Source: an uncultured Bacilli bacterium
GTDB lineage: Bacteria > Bacillota_I > Bacilli_A > RF39 > UBA660
Assembly (NCBI GenBank): GCA_944358665.1
Contig: CALVRP010000090.1
Coordinates: forward strand, 1-6,120
Reading direction: 5' to 3'
DNA length: 6,120 bases
Part shown: positions 4,276-6,120 of the stretch, piece by piece
Layout of the letters: every line of letters begins with the position of its first letter
How positions within the stretch are numbered: position 1 is the first letter of the stretch
Program-made: the position numbers and the translations under genes
Notes under the pieces: model-generated
Databases searched by the model: none
The model's input: only the letters and a program-made list of their open reading frames with translations
What the model was told of the DNA's origin: nothing

Positions 4276-6120
4276 TCACCTAGTTCAAGTTCAATATTAT
4301 TTATTTGATAGTCTTCTTCAATAGAAGAAATATTCATATTTTCTATAAATAAAGTTGCTTTGAAGTCCTTAATAGATTTATTAATGGCATCACTAAGCTC
4401 ATCATTTAAACTAATATCTAACAATTTTACCGGTGTTTTTAAGGATACATTATTATTAGTTTTCTCGCCTCTAACCTTACTTATTATTTCAACAATTAAG
4501 TCACCATTTTTTATTTCATTAGTAAAATTAAAGTCTAATGGTTTAATTTCGGTTAAATGAATAGATTTTGCTTGATGATATATCTCTTGATAAATTTCTT
4601 CAGTAATAAATGGAAAGAATATACTAAAGTCTTGTAATAATTTATATAATAAAGTATATATAGTTTTTTGCCCTGAATATCTAGCCTCTTGGCCAAATTC
4701 TTCTGGACGATATAATCTATGTTTAACAATTTCAATATAGTTATCGCAGAAATTCCAGAAGAATTTTTCTAAAGTGTTTAAAGCTAGACCAACTTCATAC
4801 TCATCTAAATACTTTATAAAACCTTTTTCCATTTCTTGATATTTTCCTAACATCCATTTATCTATATATTCAAAATATTCAAAATCTGTAATTTCTTTAT
4901 CTTTGTAATCTTGAAGATGCATTTCTATAAATTTAGATACATTCCATATTTTGTTAATTAACTTTTTTCCTCTCAATAATGTTTCATCACTATAAACTAT
5001 ATCAGTTCCCAAACGTCCGGTCCCAGCCCAATAGCGCACTACATCAGCAGAATATTTTTTTATAGCGTCCATTGGCTCTATTTTACTATTTCCTTTAGAT
5101 TTACTTATTTTTTCACCCTTACCAGCCATTACAAATCCTGAAATCATAACATTATCCCATGGTCTTTGTCCGAAATGATAAAAACTCTTAACAATTGTAT
5201 AAAAATCCCATGTTCTTATTATTTCTGAAGCATTAGTTCTTAAACTCATAGGTTTTAAAATATCTTCATAGTTATCTTTTTCACCATAACGCATATTGAT
5301 TAATGGTGTTACGGAAGAGGTCGCCCAAGTATCCATTACATCTGTTTCAGGAACAAATTCAGTACAGCCGCATTTAGGGCATTTATCTATCTTTGGTGAA
5401 TCTACTAATGGATTTACTGGTAAGTCTTCTTTTTTTGCAAATGTTGGCCGGCCACAATCTTTACAATACCAAACTGGGAAAGGAACACCAAAATATCTTT
5501 TCCTAGAAATACACCAATCCCACATAATATTTTCAACCCACTCATTATATCTATTTTGCATATGAGTAGGATGCCACTTTATTTCATTACCAATCTTTAA
5601 AAAATCTTCTTTATGACTCATTGTATCAATAAACCATTGGTTCATTACTGAATACTCAACTTCCCGGCCACATCTTTCGTGAGTTTGAACTTCGTGTTCA
5701 AGTTCTTCAATTTTAACAACAAAGCCACCAGCTTGTAAATCTTCAATTATTCTCTTTCGAGCTTCTTTAATTTTCATACCACCATAAGTTGGTACACTAT
5801 CAATTATTTTTCCATCTTCAGTAAAAATATATTTAAGTGGTAAATTATATTTTTTCCACCACTCAATATCTGTTTGGTCACCAAACGTGCAACACATAAC
5901 GACACCGGTTCCTTTATCGATAGCTACTTTTTCATCACCCATAATTGGAACCTCTACATCGATAACTGGAATATGAGCTGTTTTTCCAATTAAATGATTA
6001 TGTTTTTCATCATTAGGGTTTACAAAAACACATACAATAGCTGGTAATAGTTCTGGACGAGTTGTAGCAATAGTAAATTCTTCGCCATCCTCCACTGTTT
6101 TAAAATTAATGTAATTAAAT
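4272..6120 (-). CDS. valS: Valyl-tRNA synthetase, archaeal-like type 2, C-terminal ~615 residues (5' end outside window)
   Basis: This class I synthetase charges tRNA-Val and edits misactivated Thr. The visible part starts inside the editing domain (TIATTRPELLPA, then GTGVVMCCTFGD). It continues through the catalytic half with a zinc-ribbon pair (CKDC at 5454-5465, CPKC near 5370-5381), DVMDTWATSS, and the KMSKS loop as KISKSKGN (5088-5111), then the anticodon-binding helical domain. The CTFGD motif, ATSSVTPL, EIIRTWDFYTI and RYWAGTGRLGTDI are the archaeal/rickettsial (type 2) forms; ordinary bacterial ValS differs at these places. The protein ends without the C-terminal coiled-coil arm of the bacterial type. 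Type 2 enzymes are about 800 residues, so roughly 190, including HIGH, lie beyond the window edge. Coding continues in frame to 6120; the GTG at 6095 is internal, not a start. The frame is intact and the motifs are conserved, so it should be active. A T-box, if any, would lie outside the window. Confidence 0.96.
   Translation of the reverse strand, partial: FNYINFKTVEDGEEFTIATTRPELLPAIVCVFVNPNDEKHNHLIGKTAHIPVIDVEVPIMGDEKVAIDKGTGVVMCCTFGDQTDIEWWKKYNLPLKYIFTEDGKIIDSVPTYGGMKIKEARKRIIEDLQAGGFVVKIEELEHEVQTHERCGREVEYSVMNQWFIDTMSHKEDFLKIGNEIKWHPTHMQNRYNEWVENIMWDWCISRKRYFGVPFPVWYCKDCGRPTFAKKEDLPVNPLVDSPKIDKCPKCGCTEFVPETDVMDTWATSSVTPLINMRYGEKDNYEDILKPMSLRTNASEIIRTWDFYTIVKSFYHFGQRPWDNVMISGFVMAGKGEKISKSKGNSKIEPMDAIKKYSADVVRYWAGTGRLGTDIVYSDETLLRGKKLINKIWNVSKFIEMHLQDYKDKEITDFEYFEYIDKWMLGKYQEMEKGFIKYLDEYEVGLALNTLEKFFWNFCDNYIEIVKHRLYRPEEFGQEARYSGQKTIYTLLYKLLQDFSIFFPFITEEIYQEIYHQAKSIHLTEIKPLDFNFTNEIKNGDLIVEIISKVRGEKTNNNVSLKTPVKLLDISLNDELSDAINKSIKDFKATLFIENMNISSIEEDYQINNIELELGD

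Noticed and set aside
4360..4560. Plus-strand 66-codon open frame
   Set aside because: It is a shadow on the opposite strand of the valS C-terminal region.
4553..4735. Minus-strand 60-codon frame inside valS
   Set aside because: It overlaps the conserved valS frame in another phase, is rich in Ile/Leu/Lys/Tyr as expected by chance in AT-rich DNA, and has no initiation signals.
5296..5565. Plus-strand 89-codon open frame
   Set aside because: It is antisense to the zinc-ribbon and catalytic part of valS; no ribosome site or family resemblance.

Overview
The window is about 30% GC and every convincing gene lies on the minus strand. The standard code fits: Trp is TGG, and TGA ends valS and one pilin-like gene. 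The AT-rich codon use, strong GGAGG ribosome sites, sigma-A-type promoters with 17-nt spacers and GFTLIEL-type pilin genes suggest a low-GC Firmicute, probably an uncultured gut-type Bacilli/Clostridia relative. The genus cannot be fixed from this stretch.

In transcription order (high to low coordinates) the layout is as follows. (1) 6120-4272: the C-terminal ~615 residues of a valyl-tRNA synthetase of the archaeal/rickettsial-like type 2. (2) 4221-4141: a previously unlisted 26-residue peptide gene with its own near-consensus promoter, whose -35 box overlaps the valS stop codon. (3) A weak hairpin at 4104-4135, then a radical SAM/SPASM enzyme with an N-terminal PqqD-like recognition domain (4086-2683). 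Items 2 and 3 form a minimal RiPP (modified peptide) locus with a cysteine-free, Trp-terminated precursor. (4) 2655-2524: a 43-codon start-less fragment resembling the C-terminal coiled-coil arm of ordinary bacterial (type 1) ValS. (5) 2438-2034 and 1933-1514: two related pilin-like proteins, each with its own promoter and separated by a terminator; the second lacks a normal prepilin cleavage motif. (6) 1456-1: the first 485 residues of the ribosomal GTPase LepA (EF4).

The main interpretation is that a native bacterial-type valS was replaced in place by a cassette of type 2 valS, precursor peptide and radical SAM enzyme, leaving the 3' tail of the old gene as a scar. A type 2 synthetase beside a modified-peptide locus raises the untested possibility that the product acts on valyl-tRNA synthetase and the foreign ValS is the self-resistant copy. 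The scar is read directly from sequence; the replacement is a strong inference; the inhibitor/immunity idea is speculation. The pilin genes and lepA look like the older resident context.
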